DNA from: Amycolatopsis sp. WQ 127309
GTDB taxonomy: Bacteria; Actinomycetota; Actinomycetes; Mycobacteriales; Pseudonocardiaceae
Direction of reading: 5' to 3'
Length of the DNA stretch: 64,000 nt
NCBI RefSeq assembly: GCF_023023025.1
Contig: NZ_CP095481.1
Coordinates: forward strand, 4,650,001 to 4,714,000
Shown: piece by piece, positions 35,715 through 43,809 of the stretch
Layout of the letters: each line of letters opens with the position of its first letter
How positions within the stretch are numbered: the first letter of the stretch is position 1
Notes under the pieces: model-generated
What the model was told of the DNA's origin: nothing
Seen by the model: only the letters and a program-made list of their open reading frames with translations
Databases searched by the model: none
Position numbers and translations under genes: made by a program

Positions 35715-35785
35715 ATCCGCCTGTAGCCCAGAGGCGTTCGTGGTCATCCGCCACGAATCCTCCGGGAGACAGGCGGATTTCTTTT
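35715..35785 (+). terminator. Complex terminator after rnc
   Basis: Outer stem ATCCGCCTGT (35715-35724) with ACAGGCGGAT (35769-35778), inner stem TTCGTGG (35737-35743) with CCACGAA (35751-35757), followed by TTTCTTTT. One of the few hairpins in the window with a T tract. Confidence 0.8.
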
Positions 35786-35850
35786 GCCTCGGCCCCGCCC
35801 CCGCGACTGCCCCTGCGAAAAGTGTCGTACCCCCCGGGCACAATGGCGTC

Positions 35851-36720
35851 ATGCCCGAACTTCCCGAGGTCGAAGTCGTCCGCGTGGGCCTGCAAGCGCA
35901 CGTCGCCGGCCGGACGGTGCGCGAGGCCGAGGTCCTGCACCCGCGGGCGATCCGCCGGCACGTGCCGGGTGCGGACGACTTCACCCGGCGGCTCAAGGGC
36001 GTCCGCGTCGAAGCCGCGCGGCGGCGGGGCAAGTACCTGTGGCTGGAGCTGTCCGACAAGGAAGCCGTCGTCGCCCACCTCGGGATGAGCGGGCAGATGC
36101 TCGTCCAGCCCGAAGACGCGCCGGACGAGAAGCACCTGCGCGTCCGGCTGCGCTTCGACGACGACGGTCCGGAGCTGCGTTTCGTCGACCAGCGCACGTT
36201 CGGCGGCCTGGTGCTCGACGACCTGACCGACATCGGCGAGCGCGTGCTGCTGCCCGGCACGATCGCGCACATCGCGCGCGACCCGATGGACCCGGCGTTC
36301 GACCTCGACACGGCCGTCAAGGCGTTGCGGTCCCGCCGCACCGAGATCAAGCGCGCCTTGCTGGACCAGACCCTGGTTTCGGGCATCGGCAACATCTACG
36401 CCGACGAAGCCTTGTGGCGCGCGAAGCTGCACTGGGCGCGGCCGACGGAGAAGCTCACCGTCGCGAAGTGCCGCGAGCTGCTGTCCGCGGCGTCGGACGT
36501 GATGAACGCGGCCCTGGGCCAGGGCGGCACCTCGTTCGACGCGCTGTACGTCAACGTCAACGGGCAGTCGGGTTACTTCGACCGTTCGCTCGACGCGTAC
36601 GGCCAGGAGGGCCTGCCGTGCCACCGCTGCGGCTCGCCGATCCGGCGGGAGCCGTTCATGAACCGGTCGTCGTTCTCGTGCCCGCGGTGCCAGCCCCGGC
36701 CGAGGGCGAACTCGCGTTGA
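35851..36720 (+). CDS. mutM: Formamidopyrimidine-DNA glycosylase
   Basis: 289 residues from ATG 35851 ([10 protein letters not shown]), since the catalytic proline must be residue 2; the longer open frame is not used. Lys61 (RRGKYLWL) is the beta-elimination lysine, [17 protein letters not shown] the helix-two-turn-helix, and the C-terminal zinc finger has CHRCGSPI and CPRCQPRP. Removes 8-oxoguanine from DNA. CACAAT ends 6 nt before ATG and there is no ribosome site, so a leaderless start is likely. Often followed by smc in actinobacteria; here it is not. Confidence 0.96.
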   Translation: MPELPEVEVVRVGLQAHVAGRTVREAEVLHPRAIRRHVPGADDFTRRLKGVRVEAARRRGKYLWLELSDKEAVVAHLGMSGQMLVQPEDAPDEKHLRVRLRFDDDGPELRFVDQRTFGGLVLDDLTDIGERVLLPGTIAHIARDPMDPAFDLDTAVKALRSRRTEIKRALLDQTLVSGIGNIYADEALWRAKLHWARPTEKLTVAKCRELLSAASDVMNAALGQGGTSFDALYVNVNGQSGYFDRSLDAYGQEGLPCHRCGSPIRREPFMNRSSFSCPRCQPRPRANSR

Positions 36721-36722
36721 TA

Positions 36723-36738
36723 AAAGGTGTTCGCCTTT
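36723..36738. promoter_or_regulatory. Operator-like dyad before the EspR-like gene
   Basis: AAAGGTG and CGCCTTT flank TT (13 of 14 arm bases symmetric), next to TAGGAT at 36743-36748, a plausible -10 for the gene at 36779. Possible autoregulation. Confidence 0.45.
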
Positions 36739-36778
36739 CAGCTAGGATGAATACGCCTGGTAGCTGAGGGAGTGCAAC

Positions 36779-37210
36779 GTGGTCAAGGAGCCCGGCAAGT
36801 CGACGCTGGCCGACAAGGTCGACCAGCTGTTCCACGTGGTCCGCAGGGCCGATCGGGAGCCGTACAGCAACGAGGAGGTCGCGACGGCTTGCCGCGAGGC
36901 CACGGGCGAGAGCTTCTCGACGACGTACCTGTGGCAGCTGCGCACCGGCCGGCGCACCAACCCGACCAAACGCCACCTGGAAGCCCTGGCCCAGTTCTTC
37001 GGAGTCCCCCCGGCCTACTTCTTCGACGACGAGCAGAGCCGCAAGATAGCCGACGAGCTGGCCCTACTGGGCGCCCTACGCGACGCGGGCGTCCGCGACC
37101 TGGCCCTGCGAGCGGTGACACTGTCAGCGGACGGCCTGGACACGATCAGCGACATGATCGACGCAATAGCCCGCAGAGAAGCAAGCCGCGGCCCGAAGAA
37201 GGACAGCTAG
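36779..37210 (+). CDS. EspR-like XRE-family regulator
   Basis: 143 residues; GTG with GAGGGAG upstream. N-terminal HTH region STTYLWQLRTGRRTNPTKRH, then LEALAQFFGVPPAYFFDDE and a C-terminal helical domain (ELALLGALRDAGVRDLALRA). The layout and motif YL.QLR.G.RTNP...ALA.FF...AYF.DDE match mycobacterial EspR, a nucleoid-associated regulator of the ESX-1 locus. No ESX genes are here. Many actinomycetes carry several such paralogues, some next to ImmA/IrrE-type genes as here. Confidence 0.9.
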   Translation: MVKEPGKSTLADKVDQLFHVVRRADREPYSNEEVATACREATGESFSTTYLWQLRTGRRTNPTKRHLEALAQFFGVPPAYFFDDEQSRKIADELALLGALRDAGVRDLALRAVTLSADGLDTISDMIDAIARREASRGPKKDS

Positions 37211-37289
37211 CCCACCGCGCGACCACACTTCGACGTCGCGACGGAAGCACCCCAAGCGTCACGTGGGGAACAAGCCGCCGGGCACACTT

Positions 37290-37960
37290 CGGGTGCGGTG
37301 CTGCGTCGCTGCCTTGAACAGCGACCTCCAGGCGTCGCGACGGCGTCGCAACCTGGGCGGCCCAGGAGAACCACTACGTCACTTCTCGGGCCGCATGGGT
37401 ATACGTCGGGCCCTTGTGTCGGTGATCTGACGCGGCGCCAACTCGGCCGCGGACCACTCAGGGCCTCACGGGGGAGAGCCACTGCGTTTTCGTTCAAGGC
37501 TGCGTGGTCACCCGTCGGCGGGGTTGCGTCGGTGATCTGGCGCGGCGTCAGTTCGACCGCGGGCCGCTTGAGGCGTCGTGAGGGAGAGCCGATGCGTCAT
37601 CGTTCGGGGCCGCGTCGGGCGTTGTGTCGGGGACCTGGCGCGGTGTCGACTCGGCCGCGGGGTACTTGAGGTGTCGCGGGGGAGAGCCAATGTCTCATCG
37701 CTTGGGGCTGCGTGGGTGCACACCAGGTGTTGTGTCGGGGAGCTGGCGCGGTGTCAGTTCGGCCGCGGACCATTCGAGGCGTTGCGCGGGAGTGTCACTG
37801 CGTCATTGCTTGGGGCCGCGCGCACTGCGGGCGTCGTGTCGGGGACCTGGCGCGGCGTCGACTCGGCGGCGGACTGCTCGAGGCGTCGCGAGGGAGAGCC
37901 AACGCGTCGTCGTTCGGAGCCGCGCGGGCACACTTCGGGCCTCGCGGTGAGGTGAGAACT
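37290..37960. repeat. Minisatellite, about 105-bp units, five to six copies
   Basis: Clear unit starts (GTGTCGG or GCGTCGG) at 37416, 37526, 37624, 37732 and 37836, spacing 98-110 bp; a partial copy precedes and another follows. Conserved segments are GGTGATCTGGCGCGGCGTC, TCGGCCGCGGACC, TTCGAGGCGTCGCG and GGGAGAGCCA. Unit lengths are not multiples of 3, so the peptide-like repeats in the minus frames are not conserved in phase. The whole gap 37211-38108 holds no other feature. Confidence 0.88.
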
Positions 37961-38108
37961 GACGTGGTTGCCCCGAGGCGCCCGTTGGCGCGGTAGGTTC
38001 GCGGGGTCGGCATGGCGGTGCGGACGAAAACCGGATTCCGGAGCGGGCTCGCGCCATCGCCTGCCGTGACGAATCCGGCCGTGGCGGCGTGGTGCGAGGA
38101 GGGCTGAC

Positions 38109-38678
38109 GTGGCGGAACGACCATCGCGGCTCTCCGCGCGGCGACCGGGCCGCGCGTTGTGGCGGCGGGCCCGTGAGGTCGCCGACGCCGTCAGCCTGCC
38201 GGAACCGTTCGATGCCGAGGCGTTCGTCGGCGGCCTGGCCGCCGTGCGCGGGCGCCCGATCGAGCTGATGCCGGTCAGCGCCCCCGAAGGCGCGCCGTGC
38301 GGGCTGCTGATGAGCACCGAACGCGCCGACTACATCCTCTACCCGACCAACACGACCGCCCTGCACCGGCGGCACATCCTGCTGCACGAGGTCGGGCACC
38401 TGCTGTGCGGGCACACGGGTTCCGGCGCCGGCGCCGACGGCGCGGCCATCGACGCCGCCGCGGGCCGGCAGCTGATGCCGAACCTCTCGCCCGAGCTGGT
38501 CCGGCGGGTCCTGGGCCGCACCACCTACACCGAGGTCGAGGAGCGCGAGGCCGAACTGGTCGCGACGTTGCTCGCCCAGCGCGTCGTGCGGCCCGAAGAG
38601 CCGCGCGAGCCGGCGGCCGACGTCCCGGACGGCGTCCGACGCTTCGATTCGCTGTTCGGCCCCCGCCGTACGCCGTGA
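38109..38678 (+). CDS. ImmA/IrrE-type metallopeptidase
   Basis: 189 residues; GTG with GAGGAGG upstream. HILLHEVGHLLCGH contains the zinc-protease motif HEVGH (93-97). N-terminal FDAEAFVGGLAAVRGRPIELMP and C-terminal REAELVATLLA are typical of the family. Homologues cleave or inactivate XRE-family repressors (ImmA-ImmR). The nearest XRE gene is at 36779-37210, on the same strand beyond the repeat array. The stop overlaps the next start (GTGA). Confidence 0.92.
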   Translation: MAERPSRLSARRPGRALWRRAREVADAVSLPEPFDAEAFVGGLAAVRGRPIELMPVSAPEGAPCGLLMSTERADYILYPTNTTALHRRHILLHEVGHLLCGHTGSGAGADGAAIDAAAGRQLMPNLSPELVRRVLGRTTYTEVEEREAELVATLLAQRVVRPEEPREPAADVPDGVRRFDSLFGPRRTP

Positions 38679-39853
38679 TCGAGACGCTGGCCTATCACCT
38701 GTGCCTGGTGGGATTCGCCGGGTTCGGGTACAAGCTCGTCGAGGCGCGGCGCAGCCAGCCGGTGCGCACCATGTGGTTCCTCGCCGGGTTCGGCATCTGC
38801 ATCGCCGCCGGGATCGTTGTGCTGACCCCGGCGATGGAGGCCCTCGTCGGCCAGGGCCCGGTGTTCGACTGGGTCGCGCCACTGGCGGGTGACGAGCTGA
38901 AGTTCGCCGCGATCGGCTTCGCGGTCGCCTTCAGCCAGTCGGTGTGGCGCGGCGAAGGCGCCCGGCTCGCCCCGCACGCGCTGTTCACCGGCGCGGCGAT
39001 GGTGCTGCTCGCGGTGTGTTACGCGCTGTCCGGGCCGGAACGCGACGGTGACGACATGGTCGTTTCCCGAGCCGTTCTGCCGTTCGCGCTCGCCAACCAG
39101 GGCGTGTTCCTGGCCTACGGCCTGATCAGCCTCGGCCTGCTGATCACGGTGTTCGTCCGCAGCGCGTGGCACGCGGAGCCGGGCCCGCTGCGCGCCGGGC
39201 TCTGGCTGCTGGTGGTCGGGGTGGGCGCCGCGTTCGCCTGGACGTTCTGGGACGTCGACGACGTCCGCCAGCTGCTCCGGACCGCGAGGATCGGCGCCCG
39301 CGAGGACGTGCTGTCCTCGGTCCTCGCGGCGACGACGGTCAGCTTCCTCACCGCCGGCGCGACGCTGAGCGCTTGGTCTCCGGCGGTGTCATCGGTGCTA
39401 GGGCGGGTGCGCGCGTACCGGGCGTACCGCCGCATCGAGCCACTGTGGACGGCCTTGCACGCGGCAGTCCCGGGCATCGCGCTCAACCCGGGCCACGAGC
39501 TGACGAGCGGCCCCGAGTTCGCGCTGTACCGCAGGGTCATCGAAATCCGCGACGGCCACCTGGCCCTACGCGCCCACTTCGACCCACAGCTCCCAGCCCG
39601 CGCGGAAGAGGAAGCCCGCCGCGCGGGAGTCCCCGAAGCCGACCTGGCGGCAACGGTGGAAGCGGTCACCCTGGCCGCGGCGATCGAGGCAGAGCGCAAA
39701 GGCCACAAGTTCGCCCCGTCCGACGAGGAGCCGAAGCACATCGCCGACGCGGACGCAGACGTCCAAGCCGAGGCAGCCTGGCTGGTCCGGGTGAGCCGCG
39801 CCTGGCGCCGCAACGCGCTGCTGAACGAGGTCCGGACAGCAGCCCTCAGCTGA
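38675..39853 (+). CDS. Multi-pass membrane protein, MAB_1171c-like
   Basis: 392 residues; GTG 38675 overlaps the metallopeptidase stop by 4 nt. About seven transmembrane helices in the first 240 residues, then a cytoplasmic domain from YRRIEPLWTALHAAVPGI to the end with ALYRRVIEIRDGHLALRAH, as in the MAB_1171c/DUF6545 proteins that typically follow an ImmA/IrrE gene in actinobacteria. Function unknown. The last bases of the gene (CTCAGCTGA) coincide with the repeat motif of the array behind it. Confidence 0.88.
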   Translation: MIETLAYHLCLVGFAGFGYKLVEARRSQPVRTMWFLAGFGICIAAGIVVLTPAMEALVGQGPVFDWVAPLAGDELKFAAIGFAVAFSQSVWRGEGARLAPHALFTGAAMVLLAVCYALSGPERDGDDMVVSRAVLPFALANQGVFLAYGLISLGLLITVFVRSAWHAEPGPLRAGLWLLVVGVGAAFAWTFWDVDDVRQLLRTARIGAREDVLSSVLAATTVSFLTAGATLSAWSPAVSSVLGRVRAYRAYRRIEPLWTALHAAVPGIALNPGHELTSGPEFALYRRVIEIRDGHLALRAHFDPQLPARAEEEARRAGVPEADLAATVEAVTLAAAIEAERKGHKFAPSDEEPKHIADADADVQAEAAWLVRVSRAWRRNALLNEVRTAALS

Positions 39854-40590
39854 CCCGCTGCCTGTAGCCCGCCGGCTCCGGTCGCGGGTTCCGACCGAAC
39901 CCGCTTCGGGTCGCGGCACTCAGCTGACTCCGCCTCGTGTCGCCCAGTGGCCCGAGTTGCCGGTTCCAGCCGAACTCGGTTCGGACAGCGGCACTCAGCT
40001 GTCCCGCTGCCTGTAGCCCGCCGGTTTCGGTAGCTGGTTCCGACCGGACCACGTTCGGGTCGAGGTGCTCAGCTGACCCGCCGCGTGTCGCCCGCCGGTT
40101 CCAGCCGCTGGCTCCACCTGAACCCGCTTCAAGCTGCGGTACTCGGCTGGCCCGCTGCCCGTCGCTCACCAGCTGTAGTCGCCGGTTCCAGCCGAACGAG
40201 GTTCAGGCCGCGGTGCTCAGCTGTCCCGCTGCCTGTTGCCAGCCAGCTTCGTGCGCCGGTTCCGGCCGAACCCGGTCCGAGCCGCAGCACTCAGCTGACC
40301 TGCCGCTCGTCGGCTCCAGCCACGCCAGCTCCCGCCGAACCGGTCCGGACCGCGCCGCTCAGCCGACCCGCCTCCTGTCGGCTCCCGCCACGTCGGCCTC
40401 CGCTGAACCAGGTTCGGTCAGCCGCGCTCAACTGACCCCACCACGCGCGGTGTCGACTCGGTCTCAGCTACGGGTGCCGCCGAACGAGGTTCGGGCTGCC
40501 GCGCGCTCGGCCGCCCGCCCGCGGGTGTCGGCTTCGGCCCTGGTTATGGGGTGCTGCCGAACCCAACTCCGAACCGCGGCGTTCACGTGC
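39845..40590. repeat. Minisatellite, about 74-bp units, ten copies
   Basis: CTCAGCTG or a close variant recurs at 39845, 39919, 39994, 40068, 40142, 40216, 40290, 40358, 40427 and about 40506, so spacing is 74-75 bp for the first six intervals and 68-79 after. Each unit also carries GCCGGTTCCAGCCGAAC and often GGTTC...GAACC, an inverted pair. 74 is not a multiple of 3. The first copy is the 3' end of the membrane-protein gene. Fills the gap 39854-40636, which has no gene. Confidence 0.93.
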
Positions 40591-40636
40591 CCTGCTCCAG
40601 CCGCGCCTGCCGCCGAGCCAGAATAGCCGCCAGGAC

Positions 40637-41539
40637 TCATGGGTAGCGGGCGCCGTTCACCGTGACCCGCAGCGTGTACAGCGAGCTCGACGCGGTGATG
40701 AACAGTTCGTTCCTCCTCTCGCCGCCGAACGTGAAGTTCGAGCAGACCTCCGGCATCCGGAGCTTGCCGATGCGGGTGCCGTCCGGGGCGAAGCAGTGCA
40801 GGCCGTCGTGCGCCGCCGCCCAGACGTTGCCCTCGCTGTCGACCCGTACGCCGTCGAAGCCGCCGCTGTCGCAGGTTCCGAAGATGTCGCCGCCGGTCAG
40901 CGTGCCGTCGGTGCGGACGTCGAACACCCTGATGTGACTGGGTTCCTGGCGCGTGTCGGCGATGTACAGCAGTGACTCGTCGGCCGAGAAGGCGAGCCCG
41001 TTCGGCCGGGAGAAGTCGTCGGCGACGATGCGCACCTCGCCGTCCGCCGGGTCTACGCGGTACACGTGGCACGCGCCGATCTCGCTCTCCGCGCGGTAGC
41101 CCTCGTAGTCGCTGTCGATGCCGTAACTCGGGTCGGTGAACCAGATCGAGCCGTCGGAGTGCTCGACGACGTCGTTGGGGCTGTTCAGTTTCTTCCCCTG
41201 AAAGTGTGACGCGAGCACGGTGACCGACCCGTCGTGGTCGGTGCGTGTCACCCGCCGGGGACCTTGCTCGCAGCTGATCAGCCTGCCTTGCCGGTCGACC
41301 GTGTGCCCGTTCGCGTAGCCCGACGGCTGCCGGAAGACGCCGACCTGGCCCGTTGTCTCGTCCCAGCGCAGCGTGCGGTCGTTCGGGATGTCGCTGAACA
41401 CCAGGTAGCGCCCGGCCGGGAAGTACGCCGGTCCCTCGGTCCAGCGGCAGCCGGTGTGCAGGCGCTGCATCCACTCGTCGCCGTTGACGCGGGTGAACCG
41501 CTCATCGAGCACCTGGAAGTCCGCCTTGACCAGATCCAT
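40637..41539 (-). CDS. SMP-30/gluconolactonase-family lactone hydrolase
   Basis: 300 residues; ATG 41539 with GGGAGGTGAAAG upstream. Six-bladed propeller: CRWTEGPAYFPAG (metal-ligand Glu), LNSPNDVVEHSDGSIWFTDPSYG (Asn ligand and aspartates), SRPNGLAFSADESLLYIADT, GGFDGVRVDSEGNVWAA. Calcium- or zinc-dependent hydrolysis of sugar lactones is usual; the sugar is unknown. Divergent from an Lrp-family regulator 70 nt away. Confidence 0.93.
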   Translation of the reverse strand: MDLVKADFQVLDERFTRVNGDEWMQRLHTGCRWTEGPAYFPAGRYLVFSDIPNDRTLRWDETTGQVGVFRQPSGYANGHTVDRQGRLISCEQGPRRVTRTDHDGSVTVLASHFQGKKLNSPNDVVEHSDGSIWFTDPSYGIDSDYEGYRAESEIGACHVYRVDPADGEVRIVADDFSRPNGLAFSADESLLYIADTRQEPSHIRVFDVRTDGTLTGGDIFGTCDSGGFDGVRVDSEGNVWAAAHDGLHCFAPDGTRIGKLRMPEVCSNFTFGGERRNELFITASSSLYTLRVTVNGARYP

Positions 41540-41608
41540 CTTTCACCTCCCGGGTCCGAATGTCATCCTGCTTCGATCATGGTACACCGAACCTGGTATG
41601 GTCAAGAG

Positions 41609-42052
41609 GTGGATGACGTGGATCGGAAATTGCTGGCGGAACTCCAGCGGGACGCGGCTCAGGTGTACACCGCGCTCGGCCGCGCGGTCGGGCTCTCGGC
41701 CGGCGCGGCCCACGAGCGCGTGCGCAAGCTGCGCGAACAGGGCGTGATCCGGCGGACCACCGTGGAGGTCGACCCGGCCACCGTCGGCCGCGGGGTCGCG
41801 GCGTTCGTCCTCGTCGAAGCCAACGCCTGGATGGGGGACAGCTCGGTGAAGACCGCGCTCGAAGCGCTGCCCGAGGTCATCGAGGCGCACGTCGTCGCGG
41901 GTCCGGCGTCGCTGCTGGTGAAGGTGCGGACGGCGTCGACCGAGGAGCTGCAGGCGGCGCTGCAGCGGCTGTTCACGATCGACGGCGTCACCGGGACGCA
42001 GACGATCGTCGTGCTGGAGTCCTTCTTCGAGCGGCCGGTCGACCCCGGTTGA
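41609..42052 (+). CDS. Lrp/AsnC-family regulator
   Basis: 147 residues from GTG 41609; an in-frame GTG at 41618 with AGAGGTGG upstream is an alternative. N-terminal HTH VDRKLLAELQRDAAQVYTALGRAVGLS, then AHERVRKLREQGVIRR; C-terminal ligand-binding domain (VEAHVVAGPASLLVKVRT-type pattern, here IEAHVVAGPASLLVKVRT). TATGGT at 41597-41602 ends 6 nt before the first GTG, which would give a leaderless transcript. It likely controls the divergent lactonase gene. Confidence 0.92.
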   Translation: MDDVDRKLLAELQRDAAQVYTALGRAVGLSAGAAHERVRKLREQGVIRRTTVEVDPATVGRGVAAFVLVEANAWMGDSSVKTALEALPEVIEAHVVAGPASLLVKVRTASTEELQAALQRLFTIDGVTGTQTIVVLESFFERPVDPG

Positions 42053-42096
42053 CCTCGCGGCACCCCTCCGCCGTGCACACTACTGCGCAATGCATG

Positions 42097-42114
42097 GTAC
42101 CTTCCTAAGCGTAC
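42097..42114. promoter_or_regulatory. PadR-type operator
   Basis: GTACCTTCCTAAGCGTAC: half-sites GTAC.CTT and AAG.GTAC in dyad, 14 nt before the PadR start. Actinobacterial PadR proteins often bind such GTAC...GTAC palindromes over their own promoter; assignment is by position. Confidence 0.55.
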
Positions 42115-42128
42115 GACTGGAGGGTGCA

Positions 42129-42452
42129 GTGGAGATCAGTCAGCTGCTCAAGGGTGTGCTCGACCTCGCCGTCCTCGCGGTGCTCCGCGAAGACGACGGT
42201 TACGGGTACGACGTCCTGCGAAGACTCAGGGCGTCGGGCCTCGAAGAGGTGGGGGACGCGTCGGTGTACGGGACGTTGCGCAGGCTCTACAAGGCCGGCC
42301 TGCTCACCTCGTACGTGGTGCCCAGTGAAGAGGGGCCGCACCGCAAGTACTACAGCCTGAACGAGCCGGGCCGGCTCCGCCTGGCGGAGTCGGGCAAGAC
42401 CTGGCACAGCTTCGCTTCGACGATGAACGTGCTTTTGGGAGAGGCAGCATGA
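42129..42452 (+). CDS. PadR-family transcriptional regulator
   Basis: 107 residues from GTG 42129 (MEISQLLKGVLDL) with GGAGGG upstream. Winged helix typical of PadR: LAVLREDDGYGYDVLRRLRA, DASVYGTLRRLYKAGLL, RKYYSLNEPGR. Short C-terminus, PadR-s2 type. Overlaps the next gene by ATGA; PadR next to a HAAS-domain membrane protein is a recurrent regulator-target pair. Confidence 0.95.
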   Translation: MEISQLLKGVLDLAVLAVLREDDGYGYDVLRRLRASGLEEVGDASVYGTLRRLYKAGLLTSYVVPSEEGPHRKYYSLNEPGRLRLAESGKTWHSFASTMNVLLGEAA

Positions 42453-43705
42453 GCGACAAGCCGACCGCCGTGCGGGTGTATCTGGCGCGGGTCCGGACCG
42501 CGCTCGCCGACCTGCCCGCGAGCGAGATCGAAGAAATCCTCGAAGACGTCCGCCCGCACCTGACGGAACTGGAAGCCGAGCTGGGGCAGGGCGCGCGCGT
42601 CGAGGCCCTCATCGAACGGCTCGGCACTCCCGAGAGCTACGCGGCCGAACTGCGGGCGTCCGGCGGTTATCCGCCGGCCGCGGAGGGGGCGACGACCGTG
42701 CTGACCGCGGCGCCGGCGTCACCGAGCCGGGTGAAGCCGCGGATCGCGTTGTGGGGGCTCATCCTCTGCGCGGTGGCGCTCGCCCTGCTGGCCTTCGGCG
42801 CCGCCGTCAGCGTCAATCCCGACGTCCTCGCCGGCCTGCTGGTGGTGGCCCCGGTGTTCCTGATCAGCCTGGTACTGCTGCTGCGTGGCGGCGTCGAACC
42901 GGTGCTGGCACTGCCGGAGCTCGCCTGGCTGCGCGGCTCGCTGACGAAGGTGCGCGAGCAGGAGGACGGCGGGAAGTTCCTGGGTTACCTCGGTTCGCTC
43001 AAGCCGGCGTGGTGGGTGCTGTGCGCCCTCGCGCTGCTCGCCTTCGGGGTGCTGCTCATGCTGCGCGACCGGGACGCGGTGCTGCTCCTGCCGTTCCTGC
43101 TCCTCGCGGGCGTCGCGATCGTGTGGGCCGGGCCGCGGGTGCGGGCCGACCGGCGGCTGCTGTGGGTGGCCGTGCCGGTGTCGGCGTTCGTCATCGGCGG
43201 GTCACTGGGCGGGTTCGGTGCCGCGGTCGACCTCATCTCGAACCGCAACGCCTACCAGAGCGCGTCGTCGTACTACCCGTCGTCGTCCGACCAGTACGGC
43301 AACGACCAGCTGTCCTACGGCGGTCAGTCGATCGGCAACGTCTACGCCTTCGACGCCGAGGGCAAGCCGCTGACCGAGGTCTACCTCTACGACGAGGAGG
43401 GCCGGCCGATCACGCTGACCCGCTACGCCTGTGAACGCTCGTCCGGCACCAAGGAGAAGATCGGGTCGGACAACCGGTTCCCGCGGCCGCGGATCCAGCA
43501 GGGCGTCACCGACGACCAGGGCAACTTCGACGGCTACAACGGTTACCGCTCCGCCTGCCGCGAAGACCCGAACGTGCCGTTCAGCGCGGCGATCCCGAAG
43601 GTGACGACGCCACCCACGGCGTCGCCTACGACGCCACCTTCACCCAGTGCTCCTTCGTCGACGTCGACGCCCACGGTGGCACCCACGACGACGCCGACGA
43701 GGTAG
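42449..43705 (+). CDS. HAAS-domain membrane protein
   Basis: 418 residues. N-terminal helical HAAS/DUF1700-like domain (ADLPASEIEEILEDVRPHLTELEAEL, then LIERLGTPESYAAELR), about six transmembrane helices (105-270), then an exported soluble part (YAFDAEGKPLTEVYLYDEEGRPITL) and a Thr/Pro/Ser-rich tail. HAAS proteins are often controlled by and coupled to PadR regulators. Function unknown; a sensor or envelope role is plausible. Confidence 0.9.
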   Translation: MSDKPTAVRVYLARVRTALADLPASEIEEILEDVRPHLTELEAELGQGARVEALIERLGTPESYAAELRASGGYPPAAEGATTVLTAAPASPSRVKPRIALWGLILCAVALALLAFGAAVSVNPDVLAGLLVVAPVFLISLVLLLRGGVEPVLALPELAWLRGSLTKVREQEDGGKFLGYLGSLKPAWWVLCALALLAFGVLLMLRDRDAVLLLPFLLLAGVAIVWAGPRVRADRRLLWVAVPVSAFVIGGSLGGFGAAVDLISNRNAYQSASSYYPSSSDQYGNDQLSYGGQSIGNVYAFDAEGKPLTEVYLYDEEGRPITLTRYACERSSGTKEKIGSDNRFPRPRIQQGVTDDQGNFDGYNGYRSACREDPNVPFSAAIPKVTTPPTASPTTPPSPSAPSSTSTPTVAPTTTPTR

Positions 43706-43715
43706 GGGGGAACGG

Positions 43716-43750
43716 ACGCCAGGAGCGGAGGTCGGGGCCGCTCCTGGCGT
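43716..43750 (+). terminator. Terminator after the HAAS gene
   Basis: ACGCCAGGAGCGG (43716-43728) and CCGCTCCTGGCGT (43738-43750), perfect 13-bp stem, 9-nt loop. Confidence 0.85.
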
Positions 43751-43809
43751 TCACCCGATCCGAACCTGCCCGAAACGTGCCGCGAACGCCGGCGTGGTGA
43801 TCTGGGTGG

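Noticed and set aside
35715..35778. A tRNA-like cloverleaf after rnc
   Set aside because: The outer stem and a 7-nt-loop stem resemble tRNA, but there is no proper T-arm or D-arm, and a T tract follows: a terminator fits better.
37211..38108. Repeated peptide-like frames (ALPRDASS, RRRARSPT) on the minus strand
   Set aside because: They arise from the 105-bp DNA repeat; the phase changes between copies and no ribosome site is present.
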